Below are positions 1 to 11,809 of a stretch of 64,000 nucleotides of DNA, in pieces. Each line of letters begins with the position of its first letter. Positions within the stretch are counted from its first letter, which is position 1. The notes below the pieces were generated by a model, which was given only the letters and a program-made list of their open reading frames with translations, had not been told where the DNA came from and made no database searches. The stretch spans positions 310,001 to 374,000 of the forward strand of contig JAFBJZ010000941.1 of assembly GCA_016785225.1 (NCBI GenBank), in the 5' to 3' direction. The position numbers and the translations under genes are program-made. This DNA comes from Psettodes erumei (Eukaryota > Chordata > Actinopteri > Pleuronectiformes > Psettodidae).

Positions 1-364
1 TATGAGACAGTGCTCTGCTCTGCACTGTTTCTCTACCAGTCATCTTGGATCTATTCTTAACAAACTATAGCGATCATTCTTGACTTGAAGAGCCCCTTTA
101 AGCCAAGATAAATTTGGTTAGCAGCAATGAACACGTTTTCAATCGACTTTTATTTTGAAATCAGTCACAGGAAAAGCCGTATGTGTCATGGGTTAACTTG
201 ACGCAGCCCATGGAGAAGCAAAACCCGGGTATTTCTCGTCGCCCGGCAGAGCGGCTTCTCTGCAGGTTTTGCGATATCAGCTGTTGCTGTCGGCGTGCAG
301 GGAAACGCTATCGGTTTTGATTGTGCGGCTCTCTACACGAACCCCCAACTACCTCCCGACCGAC
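1..364 (+). promoter_or_regulatory. samhd1: samhd1 upstream region and 5' UTR
   Basis: This stretch carries no recognisable exon of another gene. It holds the presumed core promoter and 5' UTR of samhd1, with a CG-richer segment around 225-320. I see no convincing TATA box close to the start codon, so the transcription start is not placed. The CDS start at 365 was chosen because it begins the N-terminal sequence MENRKRP, which resembles the short basic nuclear signal at the N-terminus of mammalian SAMHD1. The longer reading upstream in the same frame lacks an ATG close by. Confidence 0.45.
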
Positions 365-3300
365 ATGGAGAATAGAAAACGACCGTTAGAGGCCACTTCG
401 AGCCCCAGCGGCAGCTCCCAAACGCCGGAGAAGAGGGTGTCGGAGGTCCGACCCCAGGACTCGGACTACGCGCGATGGGGAGTGGAAGAAACGTGTCAGT
501 ACCTGCGAACACAAGGTCTCGGAGAGTGGGAAAATGTGTTCAGAGGTTGGTTTTCTGGTCTCACGGCTTAAATAGACTGCGTTTGCATGTCATGGTTAGT
601 CTACAGACTGCGGGCTGGGTCAGAGCGGGTTGTTATCATCGCTAACCACATGAGTCCGGTTGTGTTTGGTGACATGATGTCCGCTTTATCACCCAGCTCA
701 GAAAATTACGGGTATCGCGATGCGGCATCTCAATGAGGATAACCTGGAGAAGATTGGCATAAAGTAAGTTCATCTTTCGATTATTTCAAAAATAACAAAT
801 AAAAAAGTCCTGTGGCTGCGAGTAAATATGACCAAATCCAGCTTCCCCTGAAGTTGTAGCCCTAACGGAAGTGTAAAAATCGGCACAGCGACGTGACTTT
901 CTGTAAGTGGGTTACTTTGTGCCTCTTCGTCTCGATCAATTCTTTGACCCATTTTTTCTGTCACTCTTTCGAGGTGCCTCGGTGACCGACTGCAGATCCT
1001 GCACAGCCTCCGGAAGGTGTGGCGGATACAAGCAGAGCCAAGCAAGGTAACCACCACTGCGCCTCTGCGCTGCACTTTCAAGGCTGTGGAGATGAGAAAG
1101 CCACAACAAAACAAAACGAGAAGAGCTGGCAAGCAAGCAAGAAAGTGGTAATCACAGAGGGCGGTCTCTTTCTCTCAGTCCACAGCTCAAATAAACTACT
1201 ACTAGATAAATAAACTACTGAAAAGGGAGATGGTGTGAGATGTGAAAAACTACTTTTCAGATCCCTGCATGTCCATTTAATTTTAAAACATGTGGCTTCA
1301 CAGTATTATAGCTTTATAGTTAGGTACAAGTGCCTGGAGATGGCTAATGTCTCTCCAGGTCTCTCAAGACACGGATATTGGCATGGCTGTGCTAGCATTA
1401 CGGACAGTGAAGTATGTCCAGTCCAATTTTATTTGTCTAGTGCCAGTTCAGCACCTAAACAGAGTTTGAAACTTTAGAGCATCAGAAAGAGAAGGCACAC
1501 AGTGAACCAGAACCCGGCAAGAGTGGAGGTGGAAAAACTGGCAGAACCAAACTCAGAATGGGTGACTATCTGCCTTGACCAGTTGGGACTCATTTGTGCT
1601 TTTGTTTTTTGTTCTGTCTTCTGTCAGGTCTTTAATGATCCTATCCATGGGCATGTGGAGTTACACCCACTTCTCATCAAAATCATAGACACACCTCAAT
1701 TCCAGAGACTACGACACATCAAGCAGCTTGGTGGGACCTACTTTGTTTTCCCTGGAGCATCCCACAACCGCTTTGAACACAGCCTCGGGTATGTCTTCAG
1801 ATACAGGCCGACTGATTTAGGGTTCGTCATGAGGTGTACGACATGATTGATTTGTGTATATATTGTGGGGTAAATTTGTCATACGAAAATGTATGGTTTT
1901 TTAGAGCCTGAGCACTGGCCGTGCAAAGGCCCTATTGGATCTGAAGGAGTTATTATTATTCTGATGACAAGTAAATCGCGTTTTTCGAGGCCTGAACATG
2001 CCCCAAAACTCACCAAATTTTGCACATGCGTCAGGCAACATAGTTGTACCGCCATGCCCATCTTGTTTGAGAGCCATAAAAACCTTTGATAACTTTTGAT
2101 CACAAAGGCCATAAGAGTCAGGAGACCAAGTTTGAAGTCGATAGGATGAAATCTGTAGGAGGAGTTCATTCAAAAATAACACATGCAAATGGCTAAAAAC
2201 AGATCAAATCTAAATGGCCGACTTCCTGAAGAGGCTTTTTCCAAAGGTCTTGGCGCAGTCCATGTACCTACCAAATTTCATCTGCCAAGGTCAAAATAAC
2301 CCCAATGGGGAGGGGGATCTGAAAATTTCCAGGGGGCGCCACCGAGCCATTTTGCCCAACCCTTTTGCGAGACAGAGAGAATTATTTATTTATTTGTCAT
2401 GCTTTATGGTGTTTATGCATAAAGGGATTTGTCATGTGCTGGAACAGGGTGGGTCACTTGGCAGGACGGCTTGTACAAGCTCTGAATGAGAGGCAGCCCG
2501 AACTCCTCATCTCTTGCAGAGACATCCTCTGTGTGCAGATCGCTGGGCTCTGCCATGACCTGGGTGAGTGTTTCTCCAGATCCGGGTCTTTGTGTAAAGT
2601 TTCGACACAAAAAAATCAATGTTTTTTTCTTTTTTATGCATTCGTTCCTATCAGGACATGGGCCGTTTTCCCATATGTTTGATGGGATGTTCATCCCCAA
2701 AGCACGGCCAGGAATTAGCTGGAAGGTAAGAGATTGTAGCAAAGGAGACACACAGGGTCATATATGCTGCAGTATCAGTTCAGCATGTTTCTCTGCATGA
2801 TGAAATTCCCTGTGTGATATTATTTGCACAGGTATGTGCTTTACATCCACCTTCTCCTCAGTGGCAAAATGCAGCATCCTCTGGTATTCTGACAGTGTTT
2901 TACAGAAGCTTCTTTTTGGCGTTTAAAATTACTGTAAAAAAAAAATCAACTTCACTTTACTTATAATCATCACAGTCAAGGTCTAAGTAAAATGTTGCCG
3001 TCAGTGTTCGCAATGATAAGCGTTGCTGATAAGAGCCACTAAGCACACGGTCATTATGTAAGTTATGACCACAGACCTGCCGCCTGGAAACGTGACTGAT
3101 AAGCACTCGCATTTCCTGTATCCTGTTGTGTTTTGAGTAATGAGTCATTTTTACTTTCATTTTTAAAAGGTGACCATGCACATTCCTGTAATACTAAATG
3201 AGACTGTGTGTGTTGCAGCACGAGAAAGCCTCTTTAGCCATGTTTGACCACCTGGTCAACAAGAACGGCTTGAAGCCGGTGATGGAGCAGCATGGTCTGG

Positions 3301-6235
3301 TGCTGCCGGAGGATCTTGACTTTATAAAGGAGCAGATTGCTGGACCACTGGACGCTGAAGCGGCTAAAGCCCAGAAGGTAACTGCTAATCCTGCCTGTGT
3401 GAGTGACAGATAATGGTAGTTTGTGTAAGTGGGATTCTGAAAAATAAACAATTTAGTTTAAAAAAAAATGATGATCAGAGGCTTGTAGGTTATCGTTTCC
3501 TTTTTTCCTGCAAACTCTCGGGCCTCATCTTCACAGTGGCCGTACAAAGGCCGCCCAGAAGAAAAGTCCTTCCTCTATGAAATCGTGGCCAACAAAAGAA
3601 ATGGCATTGATGTGGATAAGTGGGACTACTTTGCCAGGTGAGGTTAAATAACAATTTCCCAATTTCCAAATTTTTCTCCTTTTATTTTCTTCTTCAGTTC
3701 GATGACCTATCTCTTCACATGATTTGTTCACTTTGTCACTTCCCAGGGACTGCTACCACCTGGGCATCCAGAACAACTTTGACTATCGGCGCTTCCTCAA
3801 GTTTGCCAGGGTGTGTGAGGTGGATGGGCAGAAGCACATCTGCACTAGAGAAAAGGTGCTGACCTTGCTACATCTGCTTATTGATGACCTTTTAGAAAGG
3901 CAGTCTACCTAGATGATCAGTTACAACTAAACCGCTGATAACACTTTCTACAGGAGGTGGGCAACCTGTATGACATGTTCCACACAAGGAACTGTCTCCA
4001 CAGAAGAGCCTACCAGCACAAAGTGGGCAACATCATAGAGACCATGTGAGTAGCTGATTGCTTTGTTGTGTGACTCTTTTGTATGGTACGCAGCAAAATG
4101 TTTACAAAGGTGACACGTTGGGCGTGTTTGTCCAGGATCACAGAGGCCTTTTTAATAGCCGATCCACACATCCACATTGAAGGCTCAGGGGGGAAGCACT
4201 TCAGTCTCTCCACCGCCATAGATGACATGGAGGCTTACACCAAGCTGACAGGTCTGGAGCTGCTACTGGATTGTGTCTGTCATCACACTTGAAAGCACAA
4301 ACCATCACAGCCTACACTAACTGTAAACAGAAGAATTGTTGAGCGTGCATAAAAAATCCGATTTGTGTCGAGGCTCGGTCTCCCATCTTTATCATATTAC
4401 ACTAATTTCAGTCAAAACATGTCATCCAAACTAATTAAGTATAATCACTTACACGTTGTAAAATGTAATTTGGTGTTGTTCTCCTCAGTTAGTGGTTTGT
4501 ATCCATCCAGATCTCTACATGAATTATAATAATTTAAAGCACAAACTTATTTCTGCTCTTGCCAAAAAAACAAATTAGAGTATTGAAAAATGAGACTAGT
4601 GTATTGTGCACTTTCTTTTTGCTAGTTTTAAGTCAGTTTTTTGTGACATCTGTCTATATTGAAGATATTATGGCTCACAGATGTCTGTTTGCCCTGTAGA
4701 TCACGTGTTTGAGCAAATACTCCACTCATCATCCAAGGAGCTGGCCAAATCGAGGGAGATTCTAACCAACATCACCTGTCGACGTCTCTACAAGTGCCTG
4801 GGCCAAACCCAGGCAGAAAAACCTTTGAGCATCACCCCAGTATGTGTTTGTGTCTTTTATATGGCATACACATCTGAGTGGCAGATATTTATTTTGGCTG
4901 GTTAATTTGATTGGGTTATTGGGAGTAATTATTAACTACTATTAACTACTATAGCATACCATATACCTATACCATAGTTAAGCTGTACACAGCAGGGTGC
5001 AGCTGGCTGCGTGTTATTTTTAATGCATTTTTTCTTTCTAAGTTCTTAATAGATTTTGCAATTATCAAAAACGTTGACAGTTCACTATGCTGCAACGGTG
5101 CATGATGTCCATGACATGTACTGTATATACTGTGTGCCATGTGGACCCTGAGAGGAACAGCTTCTGCTTTCATGTGGCCTCCTGAGAAATCAAGTGAAAG
5201 GTTTCTGTGTCTATGAAAAAATAATGGACATTTTAATTTAATCTGAAATATCCAAGGGTCAGATCTCATGAAATGTGACGGCTAAGATGAAATAACATAT
5301 CTTGGCTCCCCCACTTCTCTCGCTCTCCCACCTCTATAAGGAGATAATTCGCAGCTGGGAAGCACAGTTGGCACAGTGCACTCCTGAGAGGAGCCACCAG
5401 GACGTCACACTGCAGAAGGAAGACTTTGTAGTTAGTGTGAGTTTTTAATCTAAATCATTTTAATCTCATACACTGTGCTTGCTCATAGCCCCAAAAGAGG
5501 GAATTGCTTTTTACTGTCAATTTTATTGCCTTCCCCTTCACGGCCCACTGCACTTGTAGATCTAAAAACGTCCTCTTCACCTTTAGATCATTGTTATGGA
5601 CTACGGAATGAAGGAAAAGAACCCCATCAACAATGTGCGTTTCTACTGCAAGGAGGACCTTTCCACAGCTATCCAGATACGCAAAAACCAGGTCAGAAAT
5701 ACCATAGATCTTAATCTTTATTTGTCGCTGAAATATTATAATGATGTTCCTGTTATTCTAAATGTGTAGAATCTGTTGCTTTCTGTGGCTCAAAAAACTC
5801 TGTGCTGCTGTCATTCTTGTCAGGTGTCAAAACTTCTTCCAGAGCAATTTGTGGAGCAGCTGATCAGGGTCTACTGCAAGAAGACAGATGACAAGAGTCT
5901 GGAGGTGGCCAAGAAGCACTTTGTCCAGTGGTGCATGGACAGGAACTTCTCAAAGCCTCAGGTAATATTCATCTGTGAGCAGGCAGAGTAGCTAAAGAGA
6001 CAAATATTTCCCTCAGAGATAAAAGAGAGCAAAAGTGTTGATAAGCAACAGTTTTAATGAGTTGTGTTTCTCTTTTTGGGCTCAGGATGGAGACATAATA
6101 GCACCTGAGCTGACCCCTCTGAAAGCCAGCTGGTCAAACGACGTTGGCGAGAATGCTGAAGCTGGCGGCTCCAGAGAAGGAAACGGCGGTACAGTGAATG
6201 GGCAGAAAAAAGCCAAAACTAGGCTTTTTAAGTAG
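365..6235 (+). CDS. samhd1: SAMHD1, SAM and HD domain dNTP triphosphohydrolase (16 exons, complete)
   Basis: Exons: 365-545, 697-763, 974-1046, 1628-1788, 2448-2563, 2655-2725, 3219-3377, 3537-3637, 3747-3855, 3954-4045, 4136-4251, 4700-4839, 5341-5436, 5587-5691, 5824-5961, 6086-6235. All junctions are GT-AG and keep frame, giving 624 aa against 626 in human. The enzyme hydrolyses dNTPs to deoxynucleosides and triphosphate, mainly in the nucleus, and limits dNTP pools and retroviral reverse transcription. A SAM domain lies at about 38-100 and the HD domain at about 108-310. The metal ligands are visible as H158 (HNRFEH), H197/D198 (CHDLGH) and D311 (RDCYHLG). D128, Q133 and R136 match the human GTP allosteric site residues D137, Q142 and R145. 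T585 in TPLK matches the CDK site T592. No catalytic residue is lost, so activity is expected (inference). Confidence 0.96.
1880..2350. repeat. Dispersed fish interspersed repeat in samhd1 intron 4
   Basis: The intron segment holds phrases that recur in many teleost introns: the 'gcaaaggccctattg' block near 1924-1938, a short ATT run near 1951, and 'catgccccaaaactcacc' followed by 'aaattttgcacatgcgtc' near 1998-2033. It lacks an open frame of useful length. I recognise it from general familiarity with fish sequence, not from a search, and cannot name the family. It lies well away from both splice sites of intron 4. Confidence 0.5.
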
Positions 6236-7090
6236 GAGGAAGAAAGCAAATATCCCTCTGTTACACATTTGGTAGAGTAGACAGTGTTCAGTGAAAGCTA
6301 TATTTTTCTATGAGGTGATTAGGTTGATAAGCACCGCAAAGCTCAAAGTTAATCAAATTTTACATACATTTTTTTCTCATTGCTTCTCAGGTACTCAGGG
6401 TTTTTTGCAAAAAAACGGATCCTTCCTCAATATTACACCTTTTGTTTTTGTTTGATCATTTTACTTTGGTTTTTAATTTACACTACAGTAGAGCGATGAG
6501 TGCCCAATGGCCTCTCATCTATTTGAGTTATAAACATAAATCATGGTCAGGTAATTTTTTTTATTTTAATGTGTACACGGTATATTTCAGGGCAGTGTGT
6601 TTTTATTGCATATACAGATGAATGGTTCCAGGACACTGTTTTATTCAACCTCCACATGCAGTATGGCTGCTTCCTTCCTATTTTAATTGTTGAGCTAAGT
6701 ATGCAGTGACAAGTCACCATATATGAATAGTTTCTGATATTTAAACTGAAAATTTACTTTTACAAGAAGAAGAATTGGGAAATTAGATTTGATCTTACTG
6801 AGAGTATATTTATTTTTCTTTATTTTTTATTTATTGTTCTTATGGTGTGTAGCACAGCTTACCCATTGTTGTCTTCTACCTGATAAATATGTGTAACATT
6901 GTTTAAGTTTTATTCAGAATACCACTTGAAGTTTTCCTTTTACCAAAATGTGATGGTGCCTCATCAGAGTCACCTCACAGCTGTTTTTTCTACATGTGCT
7001 TGATTGTGTAAGAAATAATGTAAAGGGAATCCTACCAAAGAGTTTAATGGGCTTGGAAAAAAAAAGTTTGAAAATAAAAATCTTTCAGCA
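6236..7090 (+). other. samhd1: samhd1 3' UTR with poly(A) signal
   Basis: AT-rich sequence without coding potential follows the samhd1 stop. The first canonical AATAAA I see in a good context is at 7073-7078, followed by a GT-rich element (cagtgtcctcatgt), so the 3' UTR would be about 850 bases. A transposon remnant starts about 20 bases further on, which also suggests the transcript ends here. Confidence 0.55.
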
Positions 7091-7099
7091 GTGTCCTCA

Positions 7100-7400
7100 T
7101 GTACACCGGATATAAAAAGTCTACACAACCCAGTTAAATTGCCAGACTTTAAAGATAAATTGTCAATCATATACCACCTTTACAAAACAACAAAAGAATG
7201 ACTGCACCAGAAGAATATTAAAGGTTTGGAATGGCCCAGCCAGAGCCCACACCTGAATCCAATTAAAAATCTGTGGGGTGATTTGATTAAGCACAGGAGA
7301 TGGCCTCCCAATCCAACAGATTGGGAGTGCTTTTGCAGGGAGGAGTGGGCAAATAGTCAACATGCGCCATCAAGAAAGATTCCTACCTAGAAACAACGTG
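7100..7400 (+). mobile_element. Tc1/mariner-like transposon remnant
   Basis: Near 7108-7130 is the phrase 'ataaaaagtctacacaacc', typical of fish Tc1-type element ends. From 7232 an open stretch on the plus strand reads WPSQSPHLNPIKNLW, which matches the highly conserved catalytic block WPSQSPDLNPIENLW of Tc1 transposases. Here the catalytic Glu of the DDE triad is replaced by Lys. The reading continues through a Trp-rich segment to about 7390. The N-terminal domains and most of the catalytic core are missing, so this is a dead, internally deleted copy. Confidence 0.8.
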
Positions 7401-8213
7401 TTATTAATAATATGAACAAAATGGTTCAGAGGGAATGACATCAGACTGAGCTGAGAGAGAGGGATCCAACCCCCAACTTTGACAAGTCTATTGTTTTAGA
7501 GACCCCCCCTCATTTTCCTACACCATATCACACCCTATCCCCCCCTTTTTTCCCATGCAAGTATACCAATGTGTACTGACGCCACACATCACTAAGAATA
7601 TTGCAGTTACATGCTGACAGATATAAGTGGCCACTTGTCTGTGTAAGATCCCTCTCTGCTGAGCCTTAAAATTGAGTTCTCTGAGCAGTTCTGTGGAAAG
7701 GTGAGCTAATGTAGTAAGACTTGTTGAACATCAGAGGGCATCATACGCTCATTTGTCACCAGCTAATTCATGCACTGTGCCTCCCATTACTGCTGAGATC
7801 CAGATATTGAGGTAGCTGCTGAACGCCTATGTCAAGATCCAGTCAGATTTATGTCACGTGGTAACGCAAATAATAACAATACATATACCCCTTACAAAAA
7901 GAATATATAGGATATTTTTTGTCAAAACACAGAGTACTTTACTTGTGGGTAAACCAAACATGCTCAGTGAGTCTGTGACAGAAAGTGAACTTGTACTGGG
8001 AAAAGAACAGGTTTGATTTCTGTATTTGTTTCATTATTTAACTTTCAGTTTAACAACTAAATATAACTTCTGGGATGTGGGAACTATGCACTTTATGTTT
8101 GACATTACATATTTAATTCATCTGAACTACTGAGACAACTTTGATAAATAAAAATGTGGGTTGAGCCCTTGTTATTCAACCAGGAAGGTTATCTCGCAGG
8201 ATGCCCCCCCCCT

Positions 8214-8214
<1 letters not shown>

Positions 8215-8247
<33 letters not shown>
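8215..8247. repeat. (CA)n microsatellite
   Basis: An uninterrupted CA dinucleotide run of about 16 units follows a short C run. Confidence 0.95.
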
Positions 8248-8249
<2 letters not shown>

Positions 8250-8422
8250 CTACATCCTGTGGCACTGTAGCAGACAAGGAAAATCCACTGCACACACACT
8301 CACACTGAGCAGAACCAAGGCCAACTGCCTACTAGTATTTTTATAATCTTCATCCTCCCTGACCTGTTGCTCCCCTCCTGGCGCCAGTGGTCTCAGCCCT
8401 CCCCCTGTGATGCCTCAACCTG

Positions 8423-8446
8423 ACACACACACACACACACACACAC
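8423..8446. repeat. (AC)12 microsatellite
   Basis: An uninterrupted AC dinucleotide run of 12 units lies in intergenic sequence downstream of samhd1. Confidence 0.95.
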
Positions 8447-8924
8447 TCACATATAAATACATGCTCCTGTACGCTCAGCAGCCCCTCCATGGATAATTGA
8501 GACCAGCTGTTGCAAGGTGCCTCTTCCCTCGACCCTGCACCCCTCCCTCACCCTGCTGCTGCTGCTGCACTTGCCTTTCTGGCAGAGTGCTATTCCAAAG
8601 CCGCCCCCCCCCTTCTTTTCTCTCTCCTGACCCACCCCCTCCCACATGCCTCTGCGTGTGTTTGCCACTTCCCATCAGTTGTGCTGATTGACAGAAAGGT
8701 GTGTTTTTGTTTGGTGTCTTGATAACTCACCAGAACTCAAATCAATCCCCTTTGTTCATCTCAGTCAGATTTCTGTCATTAATTCATCTGCAGGATGCCT
8801 GTATACTGTGGCCTAAGTTTTCAAACCTTTCTTTTAACCGTAACAATTGAAACTTGTCTGCCTCTGAAAATCAAGTAATAAAGGCCAAATTCCGGTCAAC
8901 AGCAGACATTAGAGTTTAATGAAG

Positions 8925-9262
8925 TCACTGATTAATTGATGAATGGAGAAATGAATCAGCAATATCAGAGATATTTTGAATCAATTACGATACTTCTTAA
9001 AGACATTTTTCAGATAAAAATACCAAACAGTTCCTTGCTCCAGATTCTAAATTGTGAGGATTTGTTGTTTCTCTTCATCTTGTATGCGACAGTTCATTGA
9101 CAGTCATGGCTGGACAAGCACACTAACTATTTAGAAATAAATACAGCAATGCTGTAAGAAACAAAAGCAGAAAATTTGTATTATTTTCTGATTTTATTGT
9201 CCATGTTTAATCAGTTGATGATGGGTAGATTAATTTTGAATATAACCGATTTTTGCAGCCCC
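8925..9262. repeat. Diverged MITE-like fish repeat (gattaat...gcagcccc type)
   Basis: The segment begins with 'gtcactgattaattgatgaa' and ends with 'aaccgatttttgcagcccc'. Its inner part reads 'aaaaataccaaacag', then 'ttccttgctccag', then 'aaattgtgaggatttg'. This order is that of a very common teleost non-autonomous repeat whose ends read 'gattaatcgattaatcg' and 'gttgcagccc'. Identification is from memory of the pattern. The copy is old, with many substitutions, and encodes nothing. Confidence 0.6.
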
Positions 9263-9674
9263 AAATTAAACTGTATCGTGTGCTTCTGCTCTCACTCTCC
9301 CTCCCTCAGGTTCTCCTTCTGGATTGAGGTAAATTTGGTGGGCGAGACATAACCGAGCCAGTGGTGACAGCAAGCCTCTGCACCGTAACTGGAATGTGTG
9401 GAGTTTGGGAGAGGAATGGAGGGGGGTGGGGGTGCGGGGGTGCGACAGGCATGTCAGACTCTCTTTTCCAGCTGGTCCTGAGGGGTCAAACTGTGTGTGG
9501 ATGTGTGCATGTCATGGCCTCTCATTAGGGGGTGAGACGCTGCGGCTCCAGACCCCCATGGTAGGATTGCTGGGTGAGTCTGCACTGATCCTGCCACTTT
9601 GATGCCCCTGACCCCCACCCCCGCCTCCAGGAGGTTAATGAGCCTCAGTGAGCTCTGTAGGCATGCTGTTATAC

Positions 9675-9727
9675 TGTGTGTGTGTGTGTGTGTGTGAGTG
9701 AGTGTGTTAGAGAGAGAGAGAGAGAGA
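9675..9727. repeat. (TG)n then (AG)n compound microsatellite
   Basis: A TG run at 9675-9696 is followed after a short interrupted spacer by an AG run at about 9712-9727. Confidence 0.9.
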
Positions 9728-10919
9728 CTTTAGGTGGGGGTATTAGGTAGAGGTAGAAGGATTCTCCAGACCTCTGATATGCTTAACTGTGGTGGTCAGA
9801 TCAGATGACCAGACTTTGGTTGTGGTGGGTGTAGAGAATAATGTTAGAATAACAGCACCTGCTCTTCAGGGGGGCTTCTCCCGTTCCTGCACATTTGATG
9901 TACAAGATAACATAAAACAATAAGGGAGAAGGACCAAAAACCTTAAAAGCAACTGAATCTACATGGAAAACACTGTCTTAAAGTTGCATTGCATTAGGGT
10001 TTGTACAACAAGGTCGTTCGACTTTCTTTTAAATCTCAAACCACTGATTGTCGAATCTTTTCAGAGCTGCCAAATTCTTACAGCTGAAATAATCAGTGCA
10101 GTAGCTCTTGCTTATTTGCATGGCATTTGGCTATTGTTAGACAAAATGAACATTTATCTGGACCTACAGTTGATTTTGATTCACTACCTTAATTATTGAC
10201 CATGATTACTGTCCCTTCTCAACTTTTTTCAACATTTCCTTTTTATCACAAATCTCTGAATTGACCGCAGCGCTGCATCACATAGCTGAGCAGACAGTGA
10301 GTCACAAACGTGTTGTTTTGGGCAGGGCAGTGCAAGCCCTGGCCTGCAAAAGGAAGGCATGAGAGTCCAAAACAGGTGCTCGACTGCTTTTTTTCTTCTT
10401 TCTTTTCATCATTCACTCCCTTTCCCTCTTTCTTCTTCCCAACACCTGTTGAGGTGTGAGGACTCATGCTGGTTCAGCCAACTAAGCCTGAGCTATGCCA
10501 AGATGGTGGGGGTCTGAGTTGAGGTGTGGGTAACTACTTAACGAGCATGTTTTATCTGCTTTGCCCTCCCTCTGTTGCCCCCCACCAACACCACATACAC
10601 ACAGTCATTTCTCGCTTTCAATATCAGGTGTTACTTTTGGGATGATTAGTTGTGTGTCTGTTTAGCACTGCAGGTTGGGCCAAAAGGGCCAATTACTTTT
10701 ATGTATGCGAGAAGTTATAGATGGATTTAAAGAAAAATTAAAAGAGAAATGGTGAAACCAAAGTGGCAACAGAGACTTTGGCTGACCGATGGCTCTGGGG
10801 GTGGCAGGCAGTCTCTGCCGCCTGGTGGAGCACCTTGCTGGGCTCACAGTGAGCCCTCAGCCCCCCTGTCTGCTGTCACTATGACATGGCTCAAGATTTA
10901 CCCAGCTGTTTGGGATCTG

Positions 10920-10923
<4 letters not shown>

Positions 10924-10978
<55 letters not shown>
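10924..10978. repeat. (TG)n(GA)n compound microsatellite
   Basis: An uninterrupted TG run of about 18 units passes directly into about 9 GA units, an abrupt compound tract. Confidence 0.95.
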
Positions 10979-11756
10979 AAGTTAGTACTTGACAGTTTAG
11001 GCCCAACAGATATCTCCAACTTAAATGAACAATAACAAGCTTAGTTGTCTTAAGTTACTTTACTGCATATTCACAATGTTGGGCTGAAATGTGCAATATT
11101 CAGGCATGAAGCTGAACTTCTGCCCACCTTTTCATGCTCACTTTATACACTACAGCAGCTCCACTTTGTTCAATCTTTGCATTGTTGCACTGATTAACTG
11201 ACTGATCAAATCAAGCAGCAAATCTTAGTGTAGCTGAAGCTGACTTGGGCACATCTGGAAAGGCTTTATAGGAAGGTTTTACTTTTAAATACCGTGCTGT
11301 GTGTGCTTGGGGTTGCTGTCATGTGGGAATCCTCTCAGTAGTCTCCACAGGAGGGATTGTTTCCTTTAGGTTTCCAAAAAAACAAGCTCTCGGGTAATGA
11401 CTTCAGTGTGTTGGTGTGTTTTGGTTTTGTTTGTGTGACATTAAATTCAGCTTCAGACTTACCAACTGACATCTTCCATTAATGTGCTGTGGCATCCGGT
11501 GATACAGCAGTGTTCTCAGTGTTGTGTTTTCAGTACACGTCCGTAAACCTTGTGCATGTGTGTTTGTGCGTGTTTGGGCACATGCGCGTGAAAGCATGCC
11601 ACCCTGTCCTCTTCTCATCTGGTCAGGCCCTGTAGCTGGTAATCTGAGAATAGAGATTAGAAAGAAAAACAACAGAGAAGAATGTCTTTGGTTGAGCCAG
11701 TGAGGAATTTACAATGGCCTTCAGGCTGCTTTGACCTCTCCCTCCCTTTCTCTCTA

Positions 11757-11760
<4 letters not shown>

Positions 11761-11809
<49 letters not shown>
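11761..11809. repeat. (TC)n(AC)n compound microsatellite
   Basis: A run of 17 TC units at 11761-11794 passes directly into AC units at 11795-11809. Confidence 0.95.

Larger units (their letters stand above)
7401..8920. other. Gene-free stretch with two CA microsatellites
   Basis: I see no exon-like reading with splice sites on either strand. The stretch contains (CA)n at 8215-8247 and (AC)n at 8423-8446, a C-rich segment at about 8580-8645, and otherwise unremarkable AT-rich sequence. Short ORFs here are made of microsatellite translation or C-rich runs. Confidence 0.6.
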
